A stretch of DNA of 44,423 nt, taken from contig NZ_AOMB01000042.1 in the NCBI RefSeq assembly GCF_000336675.1, positions 66,938 through 111,360 of the forward strand, in the 5' to 3' direction. Below are positions 26,096 through 33,990 of this stretch, piece after piece. Within the stretch, counting starts at the first letter, position 1. Each line of letters opens with the position of its first letter. A program made the translations under genes and the position numbers. This DNA comes from Halococcus hamelinensis 100A6. GTDB taxonomy: Archaea; Halobacteriota; Halobacteria; Halobacteriales; Halococcaceae. Under the pieces are notes generated by a model, which saw only the letters and a program-made list of their open reading frames with translations, was not told the origin of the DNA and ran no database searches.

Positions 26096-27572
26096 CCGCG
26101 ACCCCCTCCCCGGCGTGCCGAGGACGAGCGACGACGGCGACGGCGACGAGTGCTGTACCGACGGGCAGTGTACCTGCGGCGGGCAGGAGTCGGAACCCCA
26201 GGCCATCGCCGACGGCGGCATGAAGTCGGCGAACGTCGACGAGAACGGCAGCCTCGGCGACGTCCAGTTCACCGAACCCGCGGCCGAGGGCACGAGTCAG
26301 AAGATCGAGAACGGCGACTCGCCGGACACCCGTGTCGGGGTCCCGGATGGTGTGGACCTCGACACGCCGGGCTACTCGATCCGCTCGGAGATGAACGACA
26401 TCGAGGAGCCAGACGACAAGACCTGGTTCATGGAGCTCGACACCGCCGTGATCGACGACGGCCGGTGTATCCAGTGTGGGACCTGTGTGGCCTCCTGTCC
26501 CTCGGACTCGATCGGGATCGGCGACGACGGGCTGCCCGAACTGGTGAAGATGTGTACGGGCTGTTCGCTGTGCTGGGACTTCTGTCCCCGCGGCGGCCTG
26601 CGCTACGAGCGCCAGTGGAAGATCACCGGCGGCGAGGACAACGTGAAGGGCGCGGGCGACCCGATCACCGAGTTCTCGGCGAAGGTCGAGGAGGACTGGC
26701 GCGGGAACGCCCAGGACGGCGGCGTGGTCTCCTCGCTCCTGATCCACCTGCTGGAGGACGGCGAGATCGACGGCGCGCTGATCGCCACCGAGGGCGAGGA
26801 CGAGGCCTGGAAGGCCGAGAGCTTCCTCGCCACGACCCCCGAGGACGTCATCGAGAACGCGGGCAGCTTCTACAACCAGACGATGGCGCTCGGGAACCTC
26901 GACCTCGAACAGTGGGAGCACAAACTCCCCGACAAGGACCCCGAGGACCTCTCGCTCGCGATGGTCGGCACGCCCTGTGAGATCGAGGGCATCCGCGCGC
27001 TCCAGGACTTCTCGTGGGACTACCAGTCCCAGAACGAGGGCGTCCGCGCGGTGGATTACACCATCGCGCTGATGTGTACGAAGAACTTCAACTACGAGCG
27101 ACTCATCGGGGAGCAGATCGAGGAGAAACGCGGGATATCGCCCGACGAGATCGGCAAGCTCGACATCCTCCACGGGAACATGTACGTCTACGGCCACGAC
27201 GGCGAGGAGCTCCTCACCGAGGACATCGAGAACTTCCACGACGCCGCCCTGAAGGGCTGTGACGAGTGTGCGGACTTCACGGGCTACGCCGCCGACATCA
27301 CCGTGGGTTCGGTGGGGTCGAGCGACGAGTTCTCCAGCGTGATCGTCCGGACCGAACAGGGTCTCGACGCGTGGGAGCACACCGAGGCCGACCTCACGTA
27401 CCACGACCTCGAGGACCGCGGCGCGGTCGGCGGGCTCCAGTCCTGGGACAAGAAGAAGGCGTTCAACTCCCTCAAACGGCCGTTCGACCCGGACGCGCCG
27501 CGGTTCATCGAGTACACCGAACACGCCGAGAACTACGGCACCGTGCTCAACCCCCACGAAGCCGACCACTGA
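26088..27572 (+). CDS. F420-hydrogenase/dehydrogenase beta-subunit-like iron-sulfur protein
   Basis: A 494-residue protein. Residues 1-100 are acidic with a Cys cluster (CCTDGQCTCGG). Near residues 125-165 are two 4Fe-4S motifs (CIQCGTCVASCP and CTGCSLCWDFCP). The rest is an FrhB/FdhB domain, with VGTPCEIEGIRALQ and GCDECADFTGYAADITVGS. FrhB-type domains bind FAD and exchange hydride with F420H2, passing electrons to iron-sulfur clusters. The gene starts inside the reductase gene (8-bp overlap), so it is presumably the electron-input partner. In methanogens the same two modules are fused in the F420-dependent sulfite reductase Fsr. Confidence 0.85.
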   Translation: MTDRDPLPGVPRTSDDGDGDECCTDGQCTCGGQESEPQAIADGGMKSANVDENGSLGDVQFTEPAAEGTSQKIENGDSPDTRVGVPDGVDLDTPGYSIRSEMNDIEEPDDKTWFMELDTAVIDDGRCIQCGTCVASCPSDSIGIGDDGLPELVKMCTGCSLCWDFCPRGGLRYERQWKITGGEDNVKGAGDPITEFSAKVEEDWRGNAQDGGVVSSLLIHLLEDGEIDGALIATEGEDEAWKAESFLATTPEDVIENAGSFYNQTMALGNLDLEQWEHKLPDKDPEDLSLAMVGTPCEIEGIRALQDFSWDYQSQNEGVRAVDYTIALMCTKNFNYERLIGEQIEEKRGISPDEIGKLDILHGNMYVYGHDGEELLTEDIENFHDAALKGCDECADFTGYAADITVGSVGSSDEFSSVIVRTEQGLDAWEHTEADLTYHDLEDRGAVGGLQSWDKKKAFNSLKRPFDPDAPRFIEYTEHAENYGTVLNPHEADH

Positions 27573-27644
27573 ATCGCCGCGCGTCCGAACTTTCGAGGTC
27601 GTATCGGCGGGAACGTTTTTGCTCGCGAGGGCGGTGCGGTTCGT

Positions 27645-28130
27645 GTGGAAAAAGTCAACATCGACGATGTGGACGTCGTCACCAACCCGCTCGAAGTCCA
27701 CTCGGTTCGGAAGCCGGTTTCGAGCGCCCTCGGCACCGAGGACTTCGCGATGAACTACTTCGAACTCGAACCCGGCGAGTCGTTCTCCGGGGGCCTCCAC
27801 ACCCACCACGACCAGGAGGAGGTCTTCTACGTCCAGGAGGGCACCGCGACGTTCGAGGTGGGCCGTGAGCGCGAGGAGACCGAGATCGAGGCGGGCGGGC
27901 TGATTCGATTCGCGCCCGGCGAGTTCCAGATCGGGAAGAACGACTCCGACGACCGGGTGGTCGGGTTCGCGCTCGGCGCGCCGAAGGCCCGCCACGACTT
28001 CGAGGAGATCGAATCGCTGGTCCACTGCCGGGAGTGTGGCGAGGAGACCGTCCACGAGCTCGACCTCACGGACGAGGGCCAGTTCGAGTTCACCTGCACC
28101 GAGTGCGGCAACGAGTTCGCGACGGGGTGA
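27645..28130 (+). CDS. Cupin-domain protein with C-terminal zinc ribbon
   Basis: A 161-residue protein. Residues about 35-110 form a cupin barrel with metal-site residues in GGLHTHHDQEEVFYVQEG and a second motif around RFAPGEFQIG. Residues 128-158 add a ribbon (CREC and CTECGNEF). The start is GTG at 27645, with a TTTTTG box about 27 bp upstream that fits leaderless expression. It follows the reductase pair on the same strand after 72 bp but probably has its own promoter. Cupins of this type may bind a small metabolite or act as sensors. Function is unknown. Confidence 0.82.
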   Translation: MEKVNIDDVDVVTNPLEVHSVRKPVSSALGTEDFAMNYFELEPGESFSGGLHTHHDQEEVFYVQEGTATFEVGREREETEIEAGGLIRFAPGEFQIGKNDSDDRVVGFALGAPKARHDFEEIESLVHCRECGEETVHELDLTDEGQFEFTCTECGNEFATG

Positions 28131-28190
28131 TCCGCCGCGGCAGGTGCGCGGTCGGCACGAACGGGAGAGCTGGTAGTCCGGCGGTTGAGC

Positions 28191-29300
28191 TCAGTCGTCG
28201 AGGAGGGCGTCGTCGCCGTGGCGTTCGCGGAGGTCTCGAAGATACTCGCGCTGGTCGCGAAGCCGGTCGGGGAGGTCGTCGTAGGCGTCGGCGAACAGGT
28301 CGTCCGGGTCGGCCTCGGCGCTCCCCTCGGCCGTCTCGATGACGTCGGTGACTTCGCTCTCGACTTCGGTTTCGATGGCGTCGACGCGCTCGTCGTCGAG
28401 CCGGCCGGTGTCGCGGAGGAAGCGTTCGAGCCGCGGGATCGGGTCCTTCTCCCTCCACTCCTCGACCGCGCCCTCCTCGCGGTAGACCGAGGGGTCGTCG
28501 GCGGTGGTGTGGGCCCCGAAGCGGTACTGGACGGCCTCGATCATGGTCGGGCGGGGGGTTCCGTCGTCGGTTCCCTCTCGGGCCTTCTCGACGGCCCGTT
28601 TCGTCACCTGGTACATCGCGAGGGGGTCCATCCCGTCGACTCGGATCCCCTCGAAGCCGTAGGCCTCGGCCTTCCGGGCGAGCGTGGTCGAGGCGGTCTG
28701 GCGTTCGCGGGGGGTCGAGATCGCCCACTGGTTGTTGTTGCAGACGAAGACGTTCGGCGTGTCGAACACCCCCGCGAAGTTCATCGCCTCGTGGAAGTCG
28801 CCCTCGCTGGTCGCGCCGTCGCCGAAGTGGCTCACGAACGCCTTGTCCTCGCCCTTGAGTTTCGAGGCCCACGCCATCCCGACCGCGTGGGGCAGGTGGT
28901 CGCCGATGGTGATGTTGAGCGGCGCGATGTTGACCTCGGCGAGCGCAGCGTTGGCCGACTCGTGGCCCATCCAGTACTGGAGGTACTCGGCGAGCATTCC
29001 TCTCACGACGACCGCGCCGTGCTCGCGGTACTGATAGAGCACCCAATCGCGCTCGTCGAGCGCGTACATCGACCCGATCTGGGAGCCCTCCTGGCCGGCG
29101 AGCGAGGAGTAGGTCCCGAGTCGCCCCTGGCGCTGGAGGCTGATCAGGCGCTCGTCGAGGTGGCGCGCGAAGCGCATGTCGCGGTAGATGGAGACGAACG
29201 TCTCGTCCGGGAGGGCCGGCACGGTCGCGCCGTCGACGACCTGGCCGTCGGGATCGAGCACCTGCACGCGGTCCTCTCCCCGTGTGCGATCTGTAGTCAC
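28191..29300 (-). CDS. Thiamine-diphosphate 2-oxoacid dehydrogenase E1 alpha subunit
   Basis: A 369-residue protein of the pyruvate/branched-chain 2-oxoacid dehydrogenase E1-alpha family. It carries the ThDP motif GDGATSEGDFHEAMNFAGVF followed by NNNQWAIS, and YQYREHGAVVVRGM. RFGAHTTADDPSVYR is the phosphorylation-loop region of the family. GTG at 29300 gives the usual length; the upstream extension is Arg-rich and rejected. No E1 beta, E2 or E3 gene adjoins it; the next genes on both sides are unrelated or on the other strand. It must use a beta subunit from elsewhere or be a spare copy. The 234 bp upstream show no further gene. Confidence 0.88.
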   Translation of the reverse strand: MTTDRTRGEDRVQVLDPDGQVVDGATVPALPDETFVSIYRDMRFARHLDERLISLQRQGRLGTYSSLAGQEGSQIGSMYALDERDWVLYQYREHGAVVVRGMLAEYLQYWMGHESANAALAEVNIAPLNITIGDHLPHAVGMAWASKLKGEDKAFVSHFGDGATSEGDFHEAMNFAGVFDTPNVFVCNNNQWAISTPRERQTASTTLARKAEAYGFEGIRVDGMDPLAMYQVTKRAVEKAREGTDDGTPRPTMIEAVQYRFGAHTTADDPSVYREEGAVEEWREKDPIPRLERFLRDTGRLDDERVDAIETEVESEVTDVIETAEGSAEADPDDLFADAYDDLPDRLRDQREYLRDLRERHGDDALLDD

Positions 29301-29534
29301 GGTTCCCGAAACCTGTGTGGCGCGGCGGCATAGCGTTTCCGTCCACGAGGAAAACCGTCTTGCCGGTCGCGTTCGTCGCGTCGGATGGCCGATGACGAGC
29401 CACGGTTCCGAACCGGACTCGGCACCCGGATGGTGACGAACCCTATGAGTACCGAGGCCCAACCCGAATTCCGATGAAACGCCATGTGGATCGCCCGGGA
29501 GACGACGAACTCATCGCTGGACCGTTCGCACTAA

Positions 29535-29726
29535 CTACTCCGGGGAAAACAGTTCCTCTATCTGGCATTCGAAGAAGCCGGCAAGCGCGAACGCGAGTTC
29601 GAGTGAGGGGTCGTACCGCTCGCGTTCGATGGCGTTGATAGTCTGCCGCGAGACGTCTACAGCCGCAGCGAGTTCTCCCTGCGAGAGCTCGTGATACTCA
29701 CGATACTCAGGGACGACATTGTTCAT
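29535..29726 (-). CDS. Small Cro/CI-type HTH regulator
   Basis: A 63-residue protein that is almost only a helix-turn-helix. YHELSQGELAAAVDVSRQTINAIERERYDPSLELAFALAGFF matches the XRE regulators (YozG/YgzD-like) that travel with small membrane proteins. The start at 29726 overlaps the stop of the preceding membrane-protein gene as ATGA, so the two are translationally coupled. Regulators of this class usually bind the promoter of their own operon. Here the identical complex operators before both membrane-protein genes are its obvious targets. Confidence 0.85.
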   Translation of the reverse strand: MNNVVPEYREYHELSQGELAAAVDVSRQTINAIERERYDPSLELAFALAGFFECQIEELFSPE

Positions 29727-30118
29727 CGACGCCCGCGTGCCACCACCAGAAAACCACCCCAAAGCGCGAACATGACGGCGATGAACCCGCCAACAGGCGC
29801 GAGCCACATGGGGAACTCAACATACCCGAGGCCAGCCAGTGCCGAGACCACCGGGAAGACGACCGCCGACGTGAGGCCGACTACCCGGATAGTGTTCGCG
29901 CTGGCCTCCTTGATGATACTCGCATCACGCTCATCGAACATCGATTCTGGCTCTCCAAGTGTGAACGTCGCACCTCCAAGGACGAAGAACGCGACAGCAC
30001 CCACCGCCGGGTAGCCAGCCACGGTCGTCCCAACGAAGACCATGGTTGCAAGCGCCCACAGCCCGATGTACAGCAGTCGATTCCGATTCGTCGTTCTGGT
30101 GTAGCTCGTTTCAGTCAT
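29723..30118 (-). CDS. Four-helix membrane protein (DUF2178-like), paralogue A
   Basis: A 131-residue protein with four hydrophobic segments in two pairs, separated by a cytoplasmic loop containing FDERDASIIKEASANTIRV. The DERD-x-x-I/L-x-x-x-A-S motif is typical of DUF2178-type archaeal and bacterial membrane proteins. It is the first gene of a two-gene unit with the HTH regulator. Its ATG lies 2 bp from the left composite operator. A paralogue (30354-30773) is transcribed in the opposite direction. The function of the family is unknown. Confidence 0.78.
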   Translation of the reverse strand: MTETSYTRTTNRNRLLYIGLWALATMVFVGTTVAGYPAVGAVAFFVLGGATFTLGEPESMFDERDASIIKEASANTIRVVGLTSAVVFPVVSALAGLGYVEFPMWLAPVGGFIAVMFALWGGFLVVARGRR

Positions 30119-30120
30119 GC

Positions 30121-30157
30121 TGTCAACCTCGCTTTACAGTAAAATGTGCTTTACACA
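30121..30157 (-). promoter_or_regulatory. Left composite operator (four GTAAA/TTTAC half-sites)
   Basis: On the plus strand: TGTCAA - 6 bp - TTTACAGTAAA - 6 bp - TTTACACA. The central 11-bp palindrome is at 30133-30143 and the outer half-site at 30150-30156. A TATA box (ATATTAAA, 30160-30167) on the far side puts transcription start for paralogue A near 30136, inside the central palindrome. The arrangement and both spacers equal those of the right operator. Confidence 0.75.
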
Positions 30158-30301
30158 CGATATTAAATCTTGTGGCACTCCCCAACGGGGTCAGCCGAGT
30201 TCGGTTCGACGATAGAACCGAGAGTCGACCAGCTGCACTGTCCACGAACTGACTCGGTACGATCGCCGATACATCGCTCCCAGATATTGAAGAGGCGTCA
30301 G

Positions 30302-30350
30302 TTTTAATAGGAAGTGTAAAATACGCTTTACTGTAAAGGGTGGTTTACAC
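30302..30350 (+). promoter_or_regulatory. Right TATA box and composite operator
   Basis: TTTTAATA (30302-30309) is followed by GTGTAAA - 6 bp - TTTACTGTAAA - 6 bp - TTTACACA (30314-30350). The whole is a nested palindrome with its centre at 30332, where transcription of paralogue B should begin. It ends 3 bp before the ATG at 30354. Occupancy would block the start site, so repression is the likely outcome. The 155 bp between the two operators hold no gene. Confidence 0.78.
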
Positions 30351-30353
30351 ATC

Positions 30354-30773
30354 ATGACGACGATCCAAACCGGTTCGGGAATCACTCGCCAGACGTACAG
30401 TCGGCTCGTATACGCCATCGGTGGGATAGGCATAATCGGTCTCCTCGCCGGAATGGTACTCGGGCAACATCTCGCAGGCACTGTCGTCTACTTGCTTGGT
30501 GTCTGGATCGGCGGCGGAATCGCCCTCGTCGCACCACTGTGGAGCGACACAAAGCTTCAGGACGAACGAGATTACGACCTCCACAACCGAGCAAGCGGAT
30601 TGACGATCGGTATCACCATGGTAGCCGGATTGAGTGTCGTTCCAGTAATCTATGTTCTCGATGCCGGTGGATACGTCGGTCTCGCGGGAGCAGTAGGTGG
30701 TGCGATCTTCGTTCTATCAGGACTATTCTTACTGTACGGTATCTGTTTCGGGGTCGTCAAACGTCGCAACTAG
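30354..30773 (+). CDS. Four-helix membrane protein (DUF2178-like), paralogue B
   Basis: A 139-residue protein with the same four-helix plan as paralogue A. The loop between helix pairs reads LQDERDYDLHNRASGLTI, keeping the DERD...AS core. The ends are short and polar (KRRN). It stands alone on the plus strand, divergent from paralogue A and the regulator, with a copy of the same operator at its start. Codon use is less GC-rich than in housekeeping neighbours, which hints at transfer. Function unknown. Confidence 0.78.
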   Translation: MTTIQTGSGITRQTYSRLVYAIGGIGIIGLLAGMVLGQHLAGTVVYLLGVWIGGGIALVAPLWSDTKLQDERDYDLHNRASGLTIGITMVAGLSVVPVIYVLDAGGYVGLAGAVGGAIFVLSGLFLLYGICFGVVKRRN

Positions 30774-31076
30774 TCGGTAGTTCGCGCATATCGGTCATCA
30801 TACCCGGACTGCTGACCGACTTCACCGGGTTCCTGTTCGTGATCCCCTCCGTAGCGCGCTCGAACCCTGGTGGTCATCCAGTCCGGCCGTGAGAAGATCC
30901 GCGACGGCTCCCACAACATCCAGGTTGGCGGAAGCCTCGGAAACACGGCGGGCGGTGGTGGTTTCGACGAGCAGAACCGAACCGGAGGTGCCGAGACGGA
31001 AAGCCACGAACGAGCACTCACGGTTGCCATCGTGGCGGAGTCGGTCTCTGCGCCAATCGGTCTCCTCGGCGGTCAT
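30770..31076 (-). pseudogene. Possible frameshifted gene, family unknown
   Basis: From ATG at 31076 a protein-like frame (MTAEETDWRRDRLRHDGNRE; VLLVETTTARRVSEASANLD; VVGAVADLLTAGL) runs to about 30885, then turns Arg-rich and unlike haloarchaeal protein. A second frame takes over at the same place (MTTRVRARYGGDHEQEPGEV) and stops at 30770, overlapping the end of paralogue B by 4 bp. One indel near 30885 would join them into a protein of about 100 residues. It may also be two small unrelated frames. Confidence 0.35.
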
Positions 31077-31235
31077 GGTCCGTGATACGCATCGACGACC
31101 ATAGCCGTTCGCCCGGTCCCGGCGGTCGCGAGGCGTTCGACGGGACCCCGGTCGGACGGCGCGAACGCGTCGCTGGTCGGGATAGCGCTCGAAAAATTTC
31201 GGTGAGTGAGAGTCCGCGTACGCTACTCGTCCGAC

Positions 31236-31430
31236 TTACAGTCGGGTGAGGTTGGTCGCGCGCGGGCCTTTGTCAGCCTGTTCGATGTCGAATTCGACTT
31301 CCGTGTCCTCTTCGAGATCCGGGCCGCCGATGTCTTCCATGTGGAAGAACACGTCCTCGTCCGAGTCCTCAGTGTCGATGAAGCCGTAGCCGCCAGTGTC
31401 GTTGAAGAAATCAACCGTGCCTTTTGCCAT
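31236..31430 (-). CDS. cspA: Cold-shock domain protein
   Basis: A 64-residue OB-fold nucleic-acid-binding protein. KGTVDFFNDTGGYGFI is RNP1 and VFFHMEDIGG is RNP2, followed by an acidic strand (EEDTEVEFDIEQADKGPRATNL). Haloarchaeal CspA proteins are this short and act as RNA chaperones. ATG at 31430 gives the exact family start. A TTCTTATGAC box lies about 30 bp upstream. Confidence 0.93.
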   Translation of the reverse strand: MAKGTVDFFNDTGGYGFIDTEDSDEDVFFHMEDIGGPDLEEDTEVEFDIEQADKGPRATNLTRL

Positions 31431-31574
31431 TGCTTCTAAAGCCAACGCCCACCGGGTCATAAGAATTGCGCGAGTCGCGGTATCATGCGGGGTGCGATGG
31501 ACACACATCCAAAAATCGATAATCATGGAAGATGGAACCGGAAGCCGTGGCTCCCCGGTCGGATGCTCGGAAAA

Positions 31575-31648
31575 TGCTCGGTCGGGGATTTGAACTTCGG
31601 AAGACGGTCGCTCACTACGCTCGCGCTGCGACTTCCGTGCTCAAATCC
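31575..31648 (-). repeat. Partial copy of the tRNA-Glu 3' end in a hairpin, downstream of tRNA-Glu
   Basis: Positions 31575-31595 repeat, base for base, the last 21 nt of tRNA-Glu (31692-31712): discriminator, acceptor 3' strand and part of the T arm. The copy is followed by an inverted partner, GGATTTGA...TCGGAAG against CTTCCG...TCAAATCC (31586-31648), so in the tRNA direction the copy is the 3' strand of a hairpin. The offset between the copies is 117 bp. The linking DNA is rich in CTTCGCTC-like words. Confidence 0.7.
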
Positions 31649-31691
31649 GCCTCCCTGCGCGCTTCGCTCGTCACTTCGTTCCTCGCTGTAG

Positions 31692-31766
31692 TGCTCGGTC
31701 GGGGATTTGAACCCCGGTCTTCGGCTCGAAAGGCCAAAATGATTGGCCGGACTACACCAACCGAGC
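31692..31766 (-). tRNA. tRNA-Glu (UUC)
   Basis: A 75-nt minus-strand cloverleaf: acceptor GCTCGGT/ACCGAGC with discriminator A at 31692, and anticodon loop CTTTCGA (anticodon TTC) on stem TTGGC/GCCGA. The T arm is CGGGG-TTCAAAT-CCCCG. No intron and no encoded CCA. A CCTTAACC box about 33 bp upstream, just beyond the end of the neighbouring dehydrogenase gene, may be its promoter. Confidence 0.95.
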
Positions 31767-31817
31767 GGACGCATCGAATGCTTCCGGACTATTCGGGTTA
31801 AGGGTTGCGTTCCGCGT

Positions 31818-33791
31818 TCAGTGCCCCTCGAATTCGGGGTCCGAATCGCCCATGAACGCGGTGACGCCCTCCATCAGGTCGTCGGTGTTGATGAGGTGGC
31901 CGAACGCCTGGGATTCGATCTCCAGCCCGGCCTCGGTGTCCTCCCACCCTCGAAGCATCACGCGCTTGGTGAGCTTCTGGGCCACCGGCGGGCCGGCGGC
32001 GAGGTCGGCGGCGAGGTCGTGGGCGGCCTCCCGGAACTCGTTCTTCGAGACCACGTCGGTGACGAAGCCGTAGTCGGCCATCTCCTCGGCCTCGTAGCGC
32101 TCGGCGGTGAGGATGATCTCCTTCGCGCGCCCCTCGCCGACGATGTGCTGGAGGCGCTGGGTGCCGCCCCAGCCGGGCAGGAGGCCGAGGTTCAACTCGG
32201 GCTGGCCGAACTGCGAGGGTTCGGTGGCGATCCGGAGGTCCGCGCACATCGCGAGCTCCATCCCGCCGCCGAGGCAGTAGCCGTCGATGGCCGCCACGAC
32301 GGGCATCGGGCACTCCTCCAGTTTGCCGAAGGTATCCTTGCCCTTCTTCGAGAGGTCGATGGCTTCGAGCGGGTCGGCGCTCGCCGCCATCGATTGCACA
32401 TCTGCACCCGCCGAGAACGCGTCGTCGCCCGCGCCCGTGATCAGCACCGCGCGCACCTCGTCGTCGTCCTCGAACAGCTCGATGGCGGCGGCGAGCTCGT
32501 CGAGCACGTCCACGTTGATGGTGTTCATCCGGTGGGGGCGGTCGATGACGATCTCGCCCACCATGTCGCCCGGATACTCGATTCCGACCGTTTCGAACTC
32601 GACCTCGTCGCCATCACCGTCGTCCGTGGTCCCGTAGAAGCCCTCGCCCGCGAGCTCTTCGAGTGCGGGGGCGGGTTCGTAGCGCGCCGCGCCGGTCTCG
32701 TCGTAGACGTCGGAAAGCGTCTCGTAGAGCGAGTCGAGGCCCTTGTTGTCGGCGAGCTTCGCGGGGCCGTTCGGGAACCCGGCCCCCAGCATCACGGCCT
32801 CGTCGATGTCCTCGGCGGGCGCGACGTCGTTGCCGACGAGTTTGGCGACCTCGTTCGCCATCACGGCCAGCAATCGGGACTCGATCTCGTCGGTACCGGC
32901 GTCGGTCGGGATCTCCGCGCCGTCGCCGTCCTCGTAGTCGTAGAATCCTTTGCCTGTCTTCTTCCCGAGTTCCTCGGCCTCGACCTTCGATTCGAGCAGC
33001 GGGCACGGCGCGTAGGCCTCGCCGAGCACGTCGTGCATATAGTCGAGAACGTGATAGCCCACGTCGATCCCCACTTGGTCGGCGAGTTCGAAGCTCCCCA
33101 TCGGGAGACCCATGTCGAACTTCGTGGTGCTGTCGACTTCCGCCATCGTCGCCACGTCGTCTTCGACCAGCCACGCCGCCTCGTTCATCAGCGGCACGAG
33201 GATTCGATTGACGATGAACCCCGGACTGTCCTTGCGAACGCGCACGGGCGTCTTGCCGAACGCCTCGGCGAGCGCCTCGATGGTCTCGATGGTTTCGTCG
33301 TCGGTGTGCGCACCCGAGATCACTTCCACCAACTGCATTCTCACGGGGGGATTGAAGAAGTGCATCCCGCAGAACTGACCCGGGCGTTCGGTGACCTCCG
33401 CGAGGTCGGTGATCGAGAGCGAGGACGTGTTGGTGGCGAACAGCGCCTCCTCCGGCGCGTACTGTTCGACCTCCTGATAGACGTCCTGCTTGATGTCCAT
33501 CTTCTCGGGGACCACCTCGATGATCACGTCCGTGTTCGAGACGGTCTCCTCGACGTCGACCAGCGTCGTCACGCGGTCGAGCGCGGCTTCGGCCTCCTCC
33601 TCGGTCAACTGGCCCTTCTCCTCGAGCTTCCCGACGCTCCATTCGAGCTGGTCGTATCCCTTTTCAACTAGCTCCTCGTTGATATCGCGCAGACGGACGT
33701 CGTAGCCCGCGAGCGCAGCGACCTCGGCGATGCCGTGGCCCATGTTTCCCGCGCCGAGCACGGCAACGGTCTCGATGTCGTCGACGTTCAT
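31818..33791 (-). CDS. 3-hydroxyacyl-CoA dehydrogenase / enoyl-CoA hydratase fusion
   Basis: A 657-residue bifunctional beta-oxidation enzyme. Residues 1-190 are the NAD-binding domain (VAVLGAGNMGHGIAEVAALAGYDV, with FFNPPVRMQLVEVI near residue 147). Residues 190-390 are the dehydrogenase C-terminal helical domain (DSPGFIVNRIL; GLPMGSFELADQVGID). Residues about 400-657 form a crotonase domain (ALITGAGDDAFSAGADV; GGGMELAMCADLRIA). The order, dehydrogenase first and hydratase last, is the reverse of bacterial FadB and typical of archaeal fusions. A GGAAACGTTGAAAT promoter element lies about 30 bp before the ATG at 33791. Confidence 0.93.
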   Translation of the reverse strand: MNVDDIETVAVLGAGNMGHGIAEVAALAGYDVRLRDINEELVEKGYDQLEWSVGKLEEKGQLTEEEAEAALDRVTTLVDVEETVSNTDVIIEVVPEKMDIKQDVYQEVEQYAPEEALFATNTSSLSITDLAEVTERPGQFCGMHFFNPPVRMQLVEVISGAHTDDETIETIEALAEAFGKTPVRVRKDSPGFIVNRILVPLMNEAAWLVEDDVATMAEVDSTTKFDMGLPMGSFELADQVGIDVGYHVLDYMHDVLGEAYAPCPLLESKVEAEELGKKTGKGFYDYEDGDGAEIPTDAGTDEIESRLLAVMANEVAKLVGNDVAPAEDIDEAVMLGAGFPNGPAKLADNKGLDSLYETLSDVYDETGAARYEPAPALEELAGEGFYGTTDDGDGDEVEFETVGIEYPGDMVGEIVIDRPHRMNTINVDVLDELAAAIELFEDDDEVRAVLITGAGDDAFSAGADVQSMAASADPLEAIDLSKKGKDTFGKLEECPMPVVAAIDGYCLGGGMELAMCADLRIATEPSQFGQPELNLGLLPGWGGTQRLQHIVGEGRAKEIILTAERYEAEEMADYGFVTDVVSKNEFREAAHDLAADLAAGPPVAQKLTKRVMLRGWEDTEAGLEIESQAFGHLINTDDLMEGVTAFMGDSDPEFEGH

Positions 33792-33990
33792 GATTCACCG
33801 TTACAACTCACCGGCGGGATTTCAACGTTTCCGTCCGCCCGGCTCCCGGTTCACCACCACGCCACTCGAACGCGACGGACCGAACGATAACAACTCGCTT
33901 CGGGTTTATTCCCGAGTGCGACGACGAGGGCGGGGTGCGCTTCGCCGATGACACGATTCAAGCGGGTCGCGACCCTCGATCGGCCACCGA

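Noticed and set aside
25959-28055. A 698-codon minus-strand frame opposite the FrhB-like and cupin genes
   Set aside because: Antisense shadow; both plus-strand genes have full family motifs.
31743-33671. A 642-codon plus-strand frame opposite the dehydrogenase/hydratase fusion
   Set aside because: Antisense shadow; it also runs through tRNA-Glu DNA at its start.
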